From: Clostridia bacterium
GTDB taxonomy: Bacteria; Bacillota; Clostridia; Oscillospirales; Acutalibacteraceae
DNA length: 56,838 nt
Direction: 5' to 3'
NCBI GenBank assembly: GCA_017436815.1
Contig: JAFSCI010000001.1
Location: 1 to 56,838, forward strand
The position numbers and the translations under genes are program-made. Positions 7,113-15,689 of this stretch are shown piece by piece. Numbering within the stretch: the stretch's first letter is position 1; every line of letters begins with the position of its first letter. The notes beneath the pieces are model-generated. The model had not been told where the DNA came from. It worked only from the letters and a program-made list of their open reading frames with translations, and did not search any database.

Positions 7113-7693
7113 TGGAAGAAGAGTTGTATTTTGATTTTTGCTCTGCATCGTATAACAAGATAAAAAGGGCTTTTTTGGTTTTTCTTTGTCTTGATGCGGC
7201 GGCAATCGCTGTAAATCTTCTGGGCGGTAATTATGATATTATAGTTGGATTTGGCCCGTTTATGTCGTTTATAATGGCGCTTGTATATTTTAGAACAAAC
7301 AAAGCCGTAAAAATCGGATACGAGCGCATTATGCTTTCTCGGAATGCGCCGGACGCATTGACTTATGAACTTTATGATGAAAAAATTGTCTCACGATTCG
7401 AGCAACAGCAAAAACCGTATTATTACGATCAGATAAGCGGATTATTTGAAACCAAAAATTTCCTCTTGCTTCATTTAAAATACAATTTGTACGTTACGCT
7501 GGAAAAGAGCAGTCTGAGCGCAAGTGTTGATGAGATAAAGCCGTTTTTAATTAAAAAATGCACCAACGCTAAAAGAAAAAGATTTATTAACTGTTCTAAC
7601 GATAAAAAATGGGCGTTGGCACTTTTAATTGCGCAGATTGTTGTTTGCATTGCCGGGTCGGTTATCGGAATTATACTTAAATCTAATATTTAA
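7112..7693 (+). CDS. YcxB-like membrane protein, possibly missing its true N-terminus (193 aa)
   Basis: Two close hydrophobic helices (about 19-36 and 41-55) are followed by a beta-rich segment with YYYDQISGLFETKNFLLL and YNLYVTLEKSSLS, which resembles the YcxB domain of Firmicute membrane proteins. A last helix (about 168-190) ends the protein. The ATG at 7112 has no ribosome site of its own; the good one lies before 7035 in another frame. So the gene is either frameshifted or translated by coupling. Function unknown. Confidence 0.65.
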   Translation: MEEELYFDFCSASYNKIKRAFLVFLCLDAAAIAVNLLGGNYDIIVGFGPFMSFIMALVYFRTNKAVKIGYERIMLSRNAPDALTYELYDEKIVSRFEQQQKPYYYDQISGLFETKNFLLLHLKYNLYVTLEKSSLSASVDEIKPFLIKKCTNAKRKRFINCSNDKKWALALLIAQIVVCIAGSVIGIILKSNI

Positions 7694-7720
7694 GACCACA
7701 AAACACATTCGGAGAAAACT

Positions 7721-8374
7721 ATGAATACATATTTATTTGATTTTGACGGCACGTTGGTAGATTCTATGCCTACGTACATATCGGCTATGCTGCGCATTTT
7801 GGACGAGAACAATATCTCTTACGCGCAGGACATAGTTAAAATTATCACACCGCTCGGCGTTAACGGTACTGCCGAATATTACATAAATAATTTAGGGCTG
7901 AAAAAGCCTAAAGACGAAGTTACGGTTTTAATGAAGGAGTATATGTGCGACGCCTATTTTAACACCATTCCTGCAAAAGAAAACGTTATAAAGGTGTTAA
8001 AAGAGCTCAAAAAACGCGGCAACAGCCTAAACGTATTAACTGCAAGCCCGCACCTTACATTAGATGCTTGCCTTAAAAGGCTTAATATGTATGATTTGTT
8101 CGATAACGTTTGGTCGTGTGATGATTTTAACACCACCAAGGCCGACCCCGAAATTTACAAAATGGCGGCAGAAAGGCTAAACGTGTCGGTTGGTGACGTG
8201 TTGTTTTTGGATGATAATCTTAATGCCGACCAAACCGCAAAAACGGCAGGAATGATGGTTTGCGGAGTATATGATGAGTCATCTGACGACTATGTAGAAC
8301 AAATGAAATCCGCCAACGATTTTTACATATATAATTTTGAAGAGCTGATACCAATAAGCGAAGAAATAAAATAA
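7721..8374 (+). CDS. HAD-superfamily hydrolase, phosphoglycolate-phosphatase-like (217 aa)
   Basis: All four HAD motifs are present: DFDGT (nucleophile D7, acid D9), LTAS (motif II Ser/Thr), the lysine in TTKADPEIY (motif III), and LFLDDN (motif IV). The helical cap between motifs I and II is of the C1 type seen in Gph/PGMB enzymes, so a small phosphomonoester is the expected substrate; which one cannot be read from the sequence. GGAGAAAACT precedes the ATG. A strong terminator follows at 8381-8416, so the gene ends the transcript before the lactate operon. Confidence 0.88.
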   Translation: MNTYLFDFDGTLVDSMPTYISAMLRILDENNISYAQDIVKIITPLGVNGTAEYYINNLGLKKPKDEVTVLMKEYMCDAYFNTIPAKENVIKVLKELKKRGNSLNVLTASPHLTLDACLKRLNMYDLFDNVWSCDDFNTTKADPEIYKMAAERLNVSVGDVLFLDDNLNADQTAKTAGMMVCGVYDESSDDYVEQMKSANDFYIYNFEELIPISEEIK

Positions 8375-8380
8375 TACAAA

Positions 8381-8416
8381 AAATAAAGCATCTTAAAAAG
8401 ATGCTTTATTTTTTAT
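8381..8416 (+). terminator. Rho-independent terminator
   Basis: Arms AAATAAAGCATCTT (8381-8394) and its complement (8398-8411) with a 3-nt loop and a T run. It follows the HAD gene stop by 6 bases. Confidence 0.85.
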
Positions 8417-8424
8417 TATTAGCA

Positions 8425-8453
8425 TTGATTTGTTGTAAATTGTGTAGTATAAT
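8425..8453 (+). promoter_or_regulatory. Promoter of the lactate operon
   Basis: TTGATT (8425-8430), a 17-bp spacer, then TATAAT (8448-8453), about 60 bases before larA. No operator or riboswitch-like fold was recognised in the leader. Confidence 0.65.
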
Positions 8454-8513
8454 TAAATTCGAATAATTTTTAGTGTAAAAATTGTTATTTTTGCCCAAAG
8501 GAGTGACGTGTGA

Positions 8514-9788
8514 ATGCCAACAATATCCTTTCCGTACGGCAAGCAGCATTTAGAGTATAATTTCTCTGATGCCGAGCTTAAAGGTGTCTTAACCTCGCGC
8601 ATAGAGGAATATATCCCCACCGCTGACAGCGCAACGCTGGTACAAACGGCCATAGAACAGCCAATAGGCAGTGTGAGACTTTGCGAGAAAGCAAGGGGCA
8701 AAAACAACGTAGTAATTATTGCGTCGGACCACACACGTCCCGTGCCCAGTAAAATAATTATGCCGCTAATGCTCAGCGAAATACGAAAGGGCAACCCAAA
8801 CGCCAACATAACCATTTTAATAGCAACGGGTTGTCACAGAGGTACCACTAAGGATGAGCTTATAAACAAATTCGGCGCAGATATTGTAGAGAACGAAAAC
8901 ATTTACATACACGACTGTGACGAAGAAGAAAAATTGGTTAATATAGGCACGTTACCATCGGGCAGCGAGTGCTTAATTAACAAGATCGCAATCGAGGCCG
9001 ACTTACTAGTAGCCGAGGGCTTTATAGAGCCGCACTTTTTTGCAGGCTATTCGGGCGGCAGAAAGAGTGTCTTACCCGGTATTGCGGGCAGACAAACCGT
9101 GCTTGCAAACCATTGCTCAGAATTTATTGCTCACAAAAATTCAAGAACGGGAATTTTAGATGACAACCCCATTCATAACGATATGCTGTGGGCGGCAAAG
9201 CAGGCAAAACTTGAGTTTATAGTAAACGTTGTGCTCAACTCTAAAAAAGAGCCCATTTTTGCCGTCGCGGGCGATTTTCAGGCGGCTCACAAAGCCGGTA
9301 CCGACTTTATAGCCGACCTTTGCGCAGTAGATAAAGTGCCGGCCGACATTGTAATATCCACCAACGGAGGCTATCCGCTCGACCAAAACGTTTACCAGGC
9401 CGTAAAGGGAATGACTGCGGCCGAGGCAACCGTAAAGGAAAACGGCGTTATAATAATGCTTGCGGCATCTAACGACGGTACGGGTGGCGAGCACTTTTAC
9501 AGACAGTTAAGCGATGAGCCCGACGTTGACAAAACTATGGAAAAATTTTTGTCCCGCTCACGTAATCAAACCGCGCCTGACCAATGGCAGTCACAAATTC
9601 TTATAAGAATTTTACAAAAAGCAAGGGTTATTTATGTGTCCGAAATGCCGTGTGATATGGTAGAAAAAATGCATATGATACCCGCATCTTCTCTGGATGA
9701 TGCCATAAACAAGGCAAAGACACTTATAAACAGTAAAAACCTAAAGATAACCGCAATTCCCGAAGGTGTATCGGTGGTTGTAAGATAA
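8514..9788 (+). CDS. larA: Nickel-dependent lactate racemase LarA (424 aa)
   Basis: Interconverts D- and L-lactate using a covalently held nickel pincer cofactor. The motifs SDHTRPVP, ATGCHRG, EPHFFAGYSGGRKSVLPG and VLANH are intact; H108, H174, K184 (cofactor tether) and H200 (nickel ligand) fall at the same numbers as in the Lactobacillus plantarum enzyme as I recall it. It is the first gene of an operon with etfB, etfA and an FAD-linked D-lactate dehydrogenase, which makes lactate the likely substrate although LarA homologues for other 2-hydroxyacids exist. The cofactor genes larB/C/E are not in this window. AAAGGAG precedes the ATG by 11 bases. Confidence 0.92.
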   Translation: MPTISFPYGKQHLEYNFSDAELKGVLTSRIEEYIPTADSATLVQTAIEQPIGSVRLCEKARGKNNVVIIASDHTRPVPSKIIMPLMLSEIRKGNPNANITILIATGCHRGTTKDELINKFGADIVENENIYIHDCDEEEKLVNIGTLPSGSECLINKIAIEADLLVAEGFIEPHFFAGYSGGRKSVLPGIAGRQTVLANHCSEFIAHKNSRTGILDDNPIHNDMLWAAKQAKLEFIVNVVLNSKKEPIFAVAGDFQAAHKAGTDFIADLCAVDKVPADIVISTNGGYPLDQNVYQAVKGMTAAEATVKENGVIIMLAASNDGTGGEHFYRQLSDEPDVDKTMEKFLSRSRNQTAPDQWQSQILIRILQKARVIYVSEMPCDMVEKMHMIPASSLDDAINKAKTLINSKNLKITAIPEGVSVVVR

Positions 9789-9801
9789 CAAGGAGAAAAT
9801 T

Positions 9802-10590
9802 ATGGATATTTTAGTTTGCATAAAACAAGTGCCCGGCTCCACCAACGTAGAGGTAGACCCCGTAACAGGCGTTTTGAAAAGAGACGGCATTGCCAGCAAG
9901 ATGAATCCGTACGATTTATACGCCATAGAAACTGCTTTGCTTTTAACTGAAAAATTCGGCGGTAGCGTTCAGGTAATAACTATGGGTCCGCCGCAGGCCA
10001 AAAGCATAATAACCGAGGCTATTTGTATGGGCGCAGAGAAGGGCACCGTGCTTTCTGACCGCAAATTTGCGGGCGCCGACGTGCTTGCAACGGCCTATAC
10101 GCTTTCGCAGGGTATAAAAAAGGCGGGCAAATATGACCTTATTATTTGCGGCAAGCAGACCACCGACGGCGATACCGCGCAGGTTGGTGCCGAGATTTCG
10201 GAGTTTTTAAATATGCCTAATATTTCCAACGTTTTGAGCATAGAAAACGTTAGCGATAATACAGTAACCCTTACTGCATCGCAGGATGAAAAGATTGTTA
10301 AAATGAAGATAAAAATGCCCTGCGTTATTTCGGTAGATGCCGATATTAATACACCGCGCTTACCCTCGTTTAAGGTTCAAAAGCAGGTTGATGATTCAAA
10401 AATACAGTTTTTATCCTTTGCCGATTTTGAGGACCAAAACGTTAATAACTACGGCTTGGCAGGCTCGGCTACTCAGGTTGAGCGCATATTCCCGCCTGAG
10501 AAGCTGCAAGAAAAATGCTCTATTCAGGGAACTCCAACTGAGCAGGCCGATCAGCTTTACGACCTTATACGTCGCATAAAAATAGTGTAG
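9802..10590 (+). CDS. etfB: Electron transfer flavoprotein beta subunit of the lactate dehydrogenase complex (262 aa)
   Basis: EtfB of the bifurcating type: MDILVCIKQVPG at the N-terminus, MNPYDLYAIETAL, the nucleotide-binding part with GKQTTDGDTAQVG, and SVDADINTPRLPSF. With EtfA and the LDH subunit it should form an LctBCD-like complex as in Acetobacterium woodii. There, lactate oxidation by NAD+ is made possible by simultaneous oxidation of reduced ferredoxin (electron confurcation). AAGGAG precedes the ATG, 13 bases after larA; etfA begins 9 bases after its stop. Confidence 0.93.
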   Translation: MDILVCIKQVPGSTNVEVDPVTGVLKRDGIASKMNPYDLYAIETALLLTEKFGGSVQVITMGPPQAKSIITEAICMGAEKGTVLSDRKFAGADVLATAYTLSQGIKKAGKYDLIICGKQTTDGDTAQVGAEISEFLNMPNISNVLSIENVSDNTVTLTASQDEKIVKMKIKMPCVISVDADINTPRLPSFKVQKQVDDSKIQFLSFADFEDQNVNNYGLAGSATQVERIFPPEKLQEKCSIQGTPTEQADQLYDLIRRIKIV

Positions 10591-10599
10591 GTGAATAAA

Positions 10600-11796
10600 A
10601 TGGGTAGTTTAGTTATAAATCAGAACTTAGTAAATAAAGACAATGCCGAAAGTTTAGTTTCGCTCTGCCCGTTTGGCGCTATATCTTACAGTAACGGCGC
10701 GCTCGATATTTCATCGGCCTGCAAAATGTGCAAGCTGTGCGTTAAAAAGAGTGACGGCATTATTAAATATGAAGAGCAGGTTAAGGCTTCGGTTGACAAA
10801 GATCTCTGGAAGGGAATTTGCGTTTACGTAGACCACCTTGCAGGCAAAATCCACAGGGTTACGTACGAGCTTTTAGGCAAGGCCTCAGAGCTTGCAAAGG
10901 TTACAAATCAACCCGTTTATGCCCTTATGATAGGTCACAATTTATCGGAAAGTGTGAATAAGCTTTTACACTACGGCGCCGATAAGATTTTTGTGTATGA
11001 CTCGGAGGAATTCAAAGATTTCAGAATTGAACCATACACTGCAGCATTTTGCGATTTTATTGAAGCATACAGACCCTCGTCGGTTCTGGTGGGTGCTACA
11101 AATTTGGGCCGCCAGTTAGCACCCAGAGTTGCGGCAAGGCGCAGAGCGGGTCTTACTGCCGACTGCACCGTTTTACAAATGAAAGAGAACACCGATTTGG
11201 TTCAGATTCGCCCTGCGTTCGGCGGCAATATTATGGCTCAGATTATATCTACCGATACCCGCCCGCAGTTTTGCACCGTAAGATACAAGGTCTTTAACGA
11301 GCCCACCCCCAGCGAGCAGCCGTCGGGTGAGATTGTAAATCTTACAATAGATGCAAGTAAACTAAAATCAAACATAGAGGTTGTATCTTATACCGACAAA
11401 CCTAAGGATATTGATATTTCCGAATCTGACGTTATTGTTGCTATCGGTCGCGGCGCTATGAGTGAAAGCACAAAGGCGCTCGCAAGCGAGCTTGCCGATT
11501 TGCTTGGCGCGACCCTTGCCTGCACAAGACCGCTGGTTGAGGGCAATATTTTAGATGCCAAGCGCCAGATTGGTTTGTCGGGCAGAACGGTAAAGCCGAA
11601 GTTTATAATCTGCCTCGGTATTTCGGGTTCGGTTCAGTTTGCGGCGGGTATGAAGGCGTCGGACTGTATAGTAGCCGTAAATACCGATCCGAATGCAGCT
11701 ATTTTTAACATTGCGCATTACGGTGTTGTTGGGGACGTAAACGAAATTATTCCCAAGCTGATAGCACAAATAAAGGAGGGCAAAGAAAATGTATAA
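10600..11796 (+). CDS. etfA: Electron transfer flavoprotein alpha subunit with N-terminal ferredoxin-like domain (398 aa)
   Basis: Residues about 1-60 are a reduced ferredoxin-like domain with one CP (SLCPFGAIS) and one CxxCxxC (CKMCKLC). That is just enough for a single [4Fe-4S] cluster, as in LctC of confurcating lactate dehydrogenases. The remainder is the EtfA fold, with [19 protein letters not shown] and the FAD-binding C-terminal region ([19 protein letters not shown], then [14 protein letters not shown]). The start is set at ATG 10600 because TAGGTGA, at the right distance, includes the alternative GTG at 10591. Its 3' end overlaps the LDH gene by 8 bases. Confidence 0.92.
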   Translation: MGSLVINQNLVNKDNAESLVSLCPFGAISYSNGALDISSACKMCKLCVKKSDGIIKYEEQVKASVDKDLWKGICVYVDHLAGKIHRVTYELLGKASELAKVTNQPVYALMIGHNLSESVNKLLHYGADKIFVYDSEEFKDFRIEPYTAAFCDFIEAYRPSSVLVGATNLGRQLAPRVAARRRAGLTADCTVLQMKENTDLVQIRPAFGGNIMAQIISTDTRPQFCTVRYKVFNEPTPSEQPSGEIVNLTIDASKLKSNIEVVSYTDKPKDIDISESDVIVAIGRGAMSESTKALASELADLLGATLACTRPLVEGNILDAKRQIGLSGRTVKPKFIICLGISGSVQFAAGMKASDCIVAVNTDPNAAIFNIAHYGVVGDVNEIIPKLIAQIKEGKENV

Positions 11797-13183
11797 TAAG
11801 GTTTCGGCCCGGGATATAGAGCTTTTAACCCAAATTGTAGGGAACGACAATATTTTTGTGGGAAAAGATATAAATGCCGATTACGCTCACGATGAGCTTG
11901 GCACTGTTAGCAATATGCCCGAGGTTTTGGTAAGGGTTACCACAACCGAGCAGATATCGCAAATTATGTCACTTGCATATAAAAACACCATTCCCGTAAC
12001 AGTACGCGGCAGCGGTACGGGACTTGTTGGTGCGGCAGTGCCTGTTTGTGGAGGCATTTTGCTTGAAACCACCAAAATGAATAAAATATTAGAGCTTGAT
12101 ACCGACAATCTAACCGTTACGGTTCAGCCCGGTGTGCTTTTAATGGAGCTGGCCGCTTTTGCCGAAGAAAACGATCTTTTATATCCGCCCGATCCGGGTG
12201 AGAAATCGGCCACAATCGGCGGTAACATTTCGACCAACGCAGGCGGTATGCGCGCTGTAAAATACGGTGTCACGCGTGACTACGTAAGAGCGCTTACGGT
12301 GGTTGCCCCTAATGGTGATATTTTAAATTTGGGCGGCAAGGTTGCCAAAAACAGCTCAGGCTACAGTTTAAAAGACTTAATTGTCGGCTCAGAGGGTACC
12401 CTTGGTATAATCACCGAGGCGGTCTTGGACCTTGTGCCACTGCCTAAGGTATCGGTCAGTCTGCTTGTGCCGTTTACCGATATGAAGAGCGCTATTGCGG
12501 CGGTTCCGCAGATTTTCAAATCTAAAATAACTCCAACCGCAATCGAATATATGTCAAGGGACACCATTTTGTTTGCCGAAGATTACTTGGGCAAAAAATT
12601 CCCCGACAAGAAAAACGAAGCGTACATTCTGCTTACCTTCGACGGCAATTCTAATGAGCAGGTAAATGCCGATATGACTATAGTTGCCGAGCTTTGTCTT
12701 AATATTGGCGCGGTAGATGCTTATATTGTAGATACCGAGGAAAGAAAAAAGTCGGTATGGTCGGCAAGAGGCGCATTCTTAGAGGCAATAAAGTCCTCCA
12801 CTACCTTAATGGATGAGTGCGACGTTGTTGTTCCGGTTAATAAAATTGATACTTTCTTAAATTTCACGCACGAGTTATCAAATCAGTATAACATAAGAAT
12901 TCCAAGCTTTGGTCACGCAGGTGACGGCAATTTGCACGTTTACATCTGTAAAGACGATTTAGCTGAGGATAAATGGGAAAAATCACTAAAAGAAATTTTC
13001 GATAAAATGTACGAAAAAGCCCGTGAGCTTGGCGGCTTGGTGTCGGGTGAGCACGGCATTGGCTATGCAAAAAAAGTATATTTAAAAGAGCAACTCGGTA
13101 ACGAGCAAATTGCCTTAATGCAGGGCATTAAGAAGGTGTTTGATGAGAAAAACATCTTAAATCCCAATAAAGTTTGCTTTTAG
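11789..13183 (+). CDS. FAD-linked lactate dehydrogenase subunit, GlcD/LctD family (464 aa)
   Basis: This is the substrate-oxidising subunit of the complex. The FAD_binding_4 (PCMH) domain spans about residues 40-215, with [31 protein letters not shown] and [17 protein letters not shown]. The C-terminal FAD-oxidase domain ends with [11 protein letters not shown] and [11 protein letters not shown], which hold the metal and substrate residues of D-lactate/glycolate dehydrogenases. GGAGGG lies before the ATG inside etfA, so translation is probably coupled. LarA upstream would supply the right isomer. No lactate permease is in the operon. No terminator is seen before the next gene at 13208. Confidence 0.92.
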   Translation: MYNKVSARDIELLTQIVGNDNIFVGKDINADYAHDELGTVSNMPEVLVRVTTTEQISQIMSLAYKNTIPVTVRGSGTGLVGAAVPVCGGILLETTKMNKILELDTDNLTVTVQPGVLLMELAAFAEENDLLYPPDPGEKSATIGGNISTNAGGMRAVKYGVTRDYVRALTVVAPNGDILNLGGKVAKNSSGYSLKDLIVGSEGTLGIITEAVLDLVPLPKVSVSLLVPFTDMKSAIAAVPQIFKSKITPTAIEYMSRDTILFAEDYLGKKFPDKKNEAYILLTFDGNSNEQVNADMTIVAELCLNIGAVDAYIVDTEERKKSVWSARGAFLEAIKSSTTLMDECDVVVPVNKIDTFLNFTHELSNQYNIRIPSFGHAGDGNLHVYICKDDLAEDKWEKSLKEIFDKMYEKARELGGLVSGEHGIGYAKKVYLKEQLGNEQIALMQGIKKVFDEKNILNPNKVCF

Positions 13184-13207
13184 TTTGAAAATTTTTGAGG
13201 TGTTTGT

Positions 13208-14014
13208 ATGAGGGAATTTTTTGGCTTTGGTGGATATGAACGCGCGGCAGAAGGCTTTTTGTCGTGGCAGCATTTGGCCTTTGTGGGCACGTTGCTTACG
13301 GCTATGGTTGTTCTGGCCGTAGTACTTGGAAAAGCAAATAAGCACAAGGACCTCAAAGAAAAAAACAAGGTAATTATCTGGTCGGCGTTGCTGATTGATA
13401 TTATTGAAATTTTTAAAATAGTTATATTCTGCATTCGCTCTAACTCGGTTGAGAGCATTTTGTACGATTTACCTTTGTTTTTGTGCAGCATACAGTTAAT
13501 TGCTCTGCCGCTTGCGGCATTTTCAAGCGGTCGTATTAAAGAGGCGGCGCTGGACTTTGTCTGCATTTTCGGAATTCTGGGCGCAGTGTTTGGCACAATC
13601 GGAGCGGGACAGAATTATGCGGCGTACCCGGTGATGTCTATAGATAACGTGGTATCGGGCATAACACACTCGATTTCGGGCTTTGCATCGCTTTATATTC
13701 TGTTTGCTAGAATGGCAAGTATGCGGCGCAAAAATATATGGGTAACCATTGGTATACTCAGTGTTTTTTGCGTGGCGGCTTACATAGTCAACGTTATTAT
13801 AGACTATAACTATATGTTCTTAATGGCGGGCGACGGCACCCCGTACGACATTGTGTATAATTTAGTAGGCGGAAATAGAATTTTATATCCGCTTTTGGTT
13901 GTGGCGTTGTTTTATTTATACATTGGAATTTACTATTATTTGTTCTATCTTTTTAAAAAGAAAAACAACGTAAATATATTAGAGATAATCGAAAAAGAGG
14001 AGGCAACCCTTTAA
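13208..14014 (+). CDS. YwaF-like integral membrane protein, TIGR02206 family (268 aa)
   Basis: Seven or so hydrophobic helices, beginning with SWQHLAFVGTLLTAMVVLAV, and the family signature region IDYNYMFLMAGDGTPYDI near residue 200 identify a YwaF/TIGR02206 protein. Members are conserved in Firmicutes without a proven function. GAGGTGTTTGTATG gives a clear start. It lies 24 bases after the LDH gene without an intervening terminator, and thymidine kinase starts one base after its stop, so it belongs to a mixed operon. No link to lactate use should be inferred from position alone. Confidence 0.82.
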   Translation: MREFFGFGGYERAAEGFLSWQHLAFVGTLLTAMVVLAVVLGKANKHKDLKEKNKVIIWSALLIDIIEIFKIVIFCIRSNSVESILYDLPLFLCSIQLIALPLAAFSSGRIKEAALDFVCIFGILGAVFGTIGAGQNYAAYPVMSIDNVVSGITHSISGFASLYILFARMASMRRKNIWVTIGILSVFCVAAYIVNVIIDYNYMFLMAGDGTPYDIVYNLVGGNRILYPLLVVALFYLYIGIYYYLFYLFKKKNNVNILEIIEKEEATL

Positions 14015-14015
14015 A

Positions 14016-14621
14016 ATGTCCAAACTGTATTTCAGATTCGGAGCAATGGCATCGTCTAAAACCGCCAACGCTCTTATGACCAGATTTAATTATGAAGAAA
14101 AGGGTCATCACGTGTGGCTCATTAAGCCCGATTTAGATAACAGAGACGATTACACCGATGAAAACGGCAAGCGTGTTACGGTTGTAAAATCCCGTATAGG
14201 CTTATCGGCCGTGGCAGACGTGATAAAGCGTGATGAAAATTTATTTGAAACCTATAAAAAGCTGACTGCTTTATCAACTATAGATGCAATAATTTGCGAT
14301 GAGTGTCAGTTCTTAACTGCGGCTCAGGTTGATCAGATGAAGTACATTGCCGAGTTTTGCGATATTCCCGTTTTGTGCTTTGGCTTAAGGTCGGACTTTC
14401 AGACAAAGCTCTTTGAGGGTTCACGCCGACTTTTTGAGATTGCCGATAGCATAAACGAAATAAAATCGGTTTGCACTTGCGGCAAAAAGGCAATCGTTAA
14501 CGCCAGAATTAACGCTAACGGCGATATTATAACCGAGGGTGAGCAAATTGAAATCGGCGGCAATGACAAGTACGTAAGTATGTGTTGGGGTTGCTGGCAA
14601 ACCAAAATAAAAAATCAGTAG
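14016..14621 (+). CDS. tdk: Thymidine kinase, type II (201 aa)
   Basis: Phosphorylates thymidine to dTMP in nucleotide salvage. The P-loop is GAMASSKT (residues 9-16; the usual GKT glycine is replaced by serine), the Walker B-like DECQF follows near residue 92, and the structural zinc site is CTC...CWGC near the C-terminus. Length fits the tetrameric type II enzymes. The ribosome site AGGAGG lies inside the end of the YwaF gene, so the two are translationally linked. Start and frame are unambiguous. Confidence 0.94.
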   Translation: MSKLYFRFGAMASSKTANALMTRFNYEEKGHHVWLIKPDLDNRDDYTDENGKRVTVVKSRIGLSAVADVIKRDENLFETYKKLTALSTIDAIICDECQFLTAAQVDQMKYIAEFCDIPVLCFGLRSDFQTKLFEGSRRLFEIADSINEIKSVCTCGKKAIVNARINANGDIITEGEQIEIGGNDKYVSMCWGCWQTKIKNQ

Positions 14622-14628
14622 GTTATTT

Positions 14629-15351
14629 ATGCTAAAGAAAATATTTGTGGTATCCGACCCTCACGGTCATTGCACGTTGCTCGAGAATGCATTAAACAAG
14701 GCGGGTTTTGACAATGAAAACAAAGACCATCTGCTTGTTTGCTGCGGCGACTATTTTGACAGAGGTAACGAAAACGCGCAGGTGTTAAAATTTTTCGAGC
14801 GGGTAAAAAATAAGGTTTTGTTGCGTGGTAACCACGAGGATTTGTTGCTCAAATTATTGCAAACAGGCAAGGTTTTGCCGCATAATTACATCAACGGCAC
14901 TATGATCACTTTAGAAAACTTTTTCGGAAAATATTTTTTAGACCCCGTAACCGACACAATAGATTTTTCGGGAAAAACAAGTACGGTAAACAGAATATGC
15001 TCGTTTTTAGAGGATACCGTAAACTATTTCGAAACCGAAAATTACGTATTTGTTCACGGCTGGCTGCCGCCAAAAGAAAATTGTGAAAACGATTTAAAAT
15101 CGGTAAGTGATGAGTTATGGGAAAAAGCCCGTTGGATAAAATGGACCGATGCTTATTCAGGCCAAAAGCCACTGCGAAACAAAACCCTTGTTTGCGGGCA
15201 TATGCCAACGTTTTTTGCAAAGAAGTTTGATGCAAATCGCAAAGAGAACGATGCCGACATTTTTTACGGCAACGGCCTTATTGCAATAGATGCAGGCACG
15301 GCTGATACGAAAACGGTAAACGTGCTTGTTATAGAGGACAATTTAATTTAA
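14629..15351 (+). CDS. Metallophosphoesterase, PPP/ApaH-like (240 aa)
   Basis: The calcineurin-like metal motifs occur in order: SDPHGH (residues 9-14), GDYFDRGNE, RGNHEDL, VHGWLP and GHMPTFF, closing with AIDAGTAD. This set is that of bacterial PPP-type phosphatases, which act on phosphoproteins or dinucleoside polyphosphates; the substrate cannot be told. It starts 7 bases after tdk, so it shares that operon. A strong terminator follows at 15356-15391. Confidence 0.88.
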   Translation: MLKKIFVVSDPHGHCTLLENALNKAGFDNENKDHLLVCCGDYFDRGNENAQVLKFFERVKNKVLLRGNHEDLLLKLLQTGKVLPHNYINGTMITLENFFGKYFLDPVTDTIDFSGKTSTVNRICSFLEDTVNYFETENYVFVHGWLPPKENCENDLKSVSDELWEKARWIKWTDAYSGQKPLRNKTLVCGHMPTFFAKKFDANRKENDADIFYGNGLIAIDAGTADTKTVNVLVIEDNLI

Positions 15352-15355
15352 GATA

Positions 15356-15391
15356 AAAACTGAGGCAAACAAAATCGTTTGCCTCAGTTTT
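15356..15391. terminator. Bidirectional terminator between convergent genes
   Basis: Arms AAAACTGAGGCAAAC and its complement (15356-15370, 15377-15391) with a 6-nt loop and T-rich sequence on both outer sides. It serves the phosphatase gene (plus) and the RyR unit (minus). Confidence 0.85.
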
Positions 15392-15406
15392 ATTTTTTTG
15401 TTTTAT

Positions 15407-15688
15407 TTATTTTTTCTTTAACTCATAACCGAGTGATAATATAAGCTTTATCGTCTGGATAGCAGTGTTTCGGTCGTAGTCCTTTTCGCTCTCGGGCAGG
15501 TCACCGTAAGGGACTAAGCAGGGGGTCTGCTTTTTTTGGTCGTTGCGCTCTTTAGCATAGGTCCAGCCTTCGTCTACCCGGCCCTTTGCCCATACCTCGT
15601 GTACGTTTTCGGCTATCTTTTCGGTTAGCTCTAATAAATCATCGGGTAAAACAATATTGGAAGTATCAATAGGTTTTGGTGTGTACAT
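15407..15688 (-). CDS. Stand-alone RyR (ryanodine-receptor domain) protein (93 aa)
   Basis: The whole protein is one RyR domain: YTPKPIDTSNIVLPDDLLEL, then ENVHEVWAKGRVDEGWTY, then TPCLVPYGDLPESEKDYDR and a last helix. This domain occurs singly in gut bacteria and as repeats in animal ryanodine receptors; its bacterial ligand is unknown. AAGGAG precedes ATG 15688, which follows the TGA of the upstream large gene by one base (TGATATG), so the two are coupled. That upstream protein ends in a second, diverged RyR domain. The longer frame from 15712 has no ribosome site and overlaps the upstream gene. Confidence 0.92.
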   Translation of the reverse strand: MYTPKPIDTSNIVLPDDLLELTEKIAENVHEVWAKGRVDEGWTYAKERNDQKKQTPCLVPYGDLPESEKDYDRNTAIQTIKLILSLGYELKKK

Positions 15689-15689
15689 A

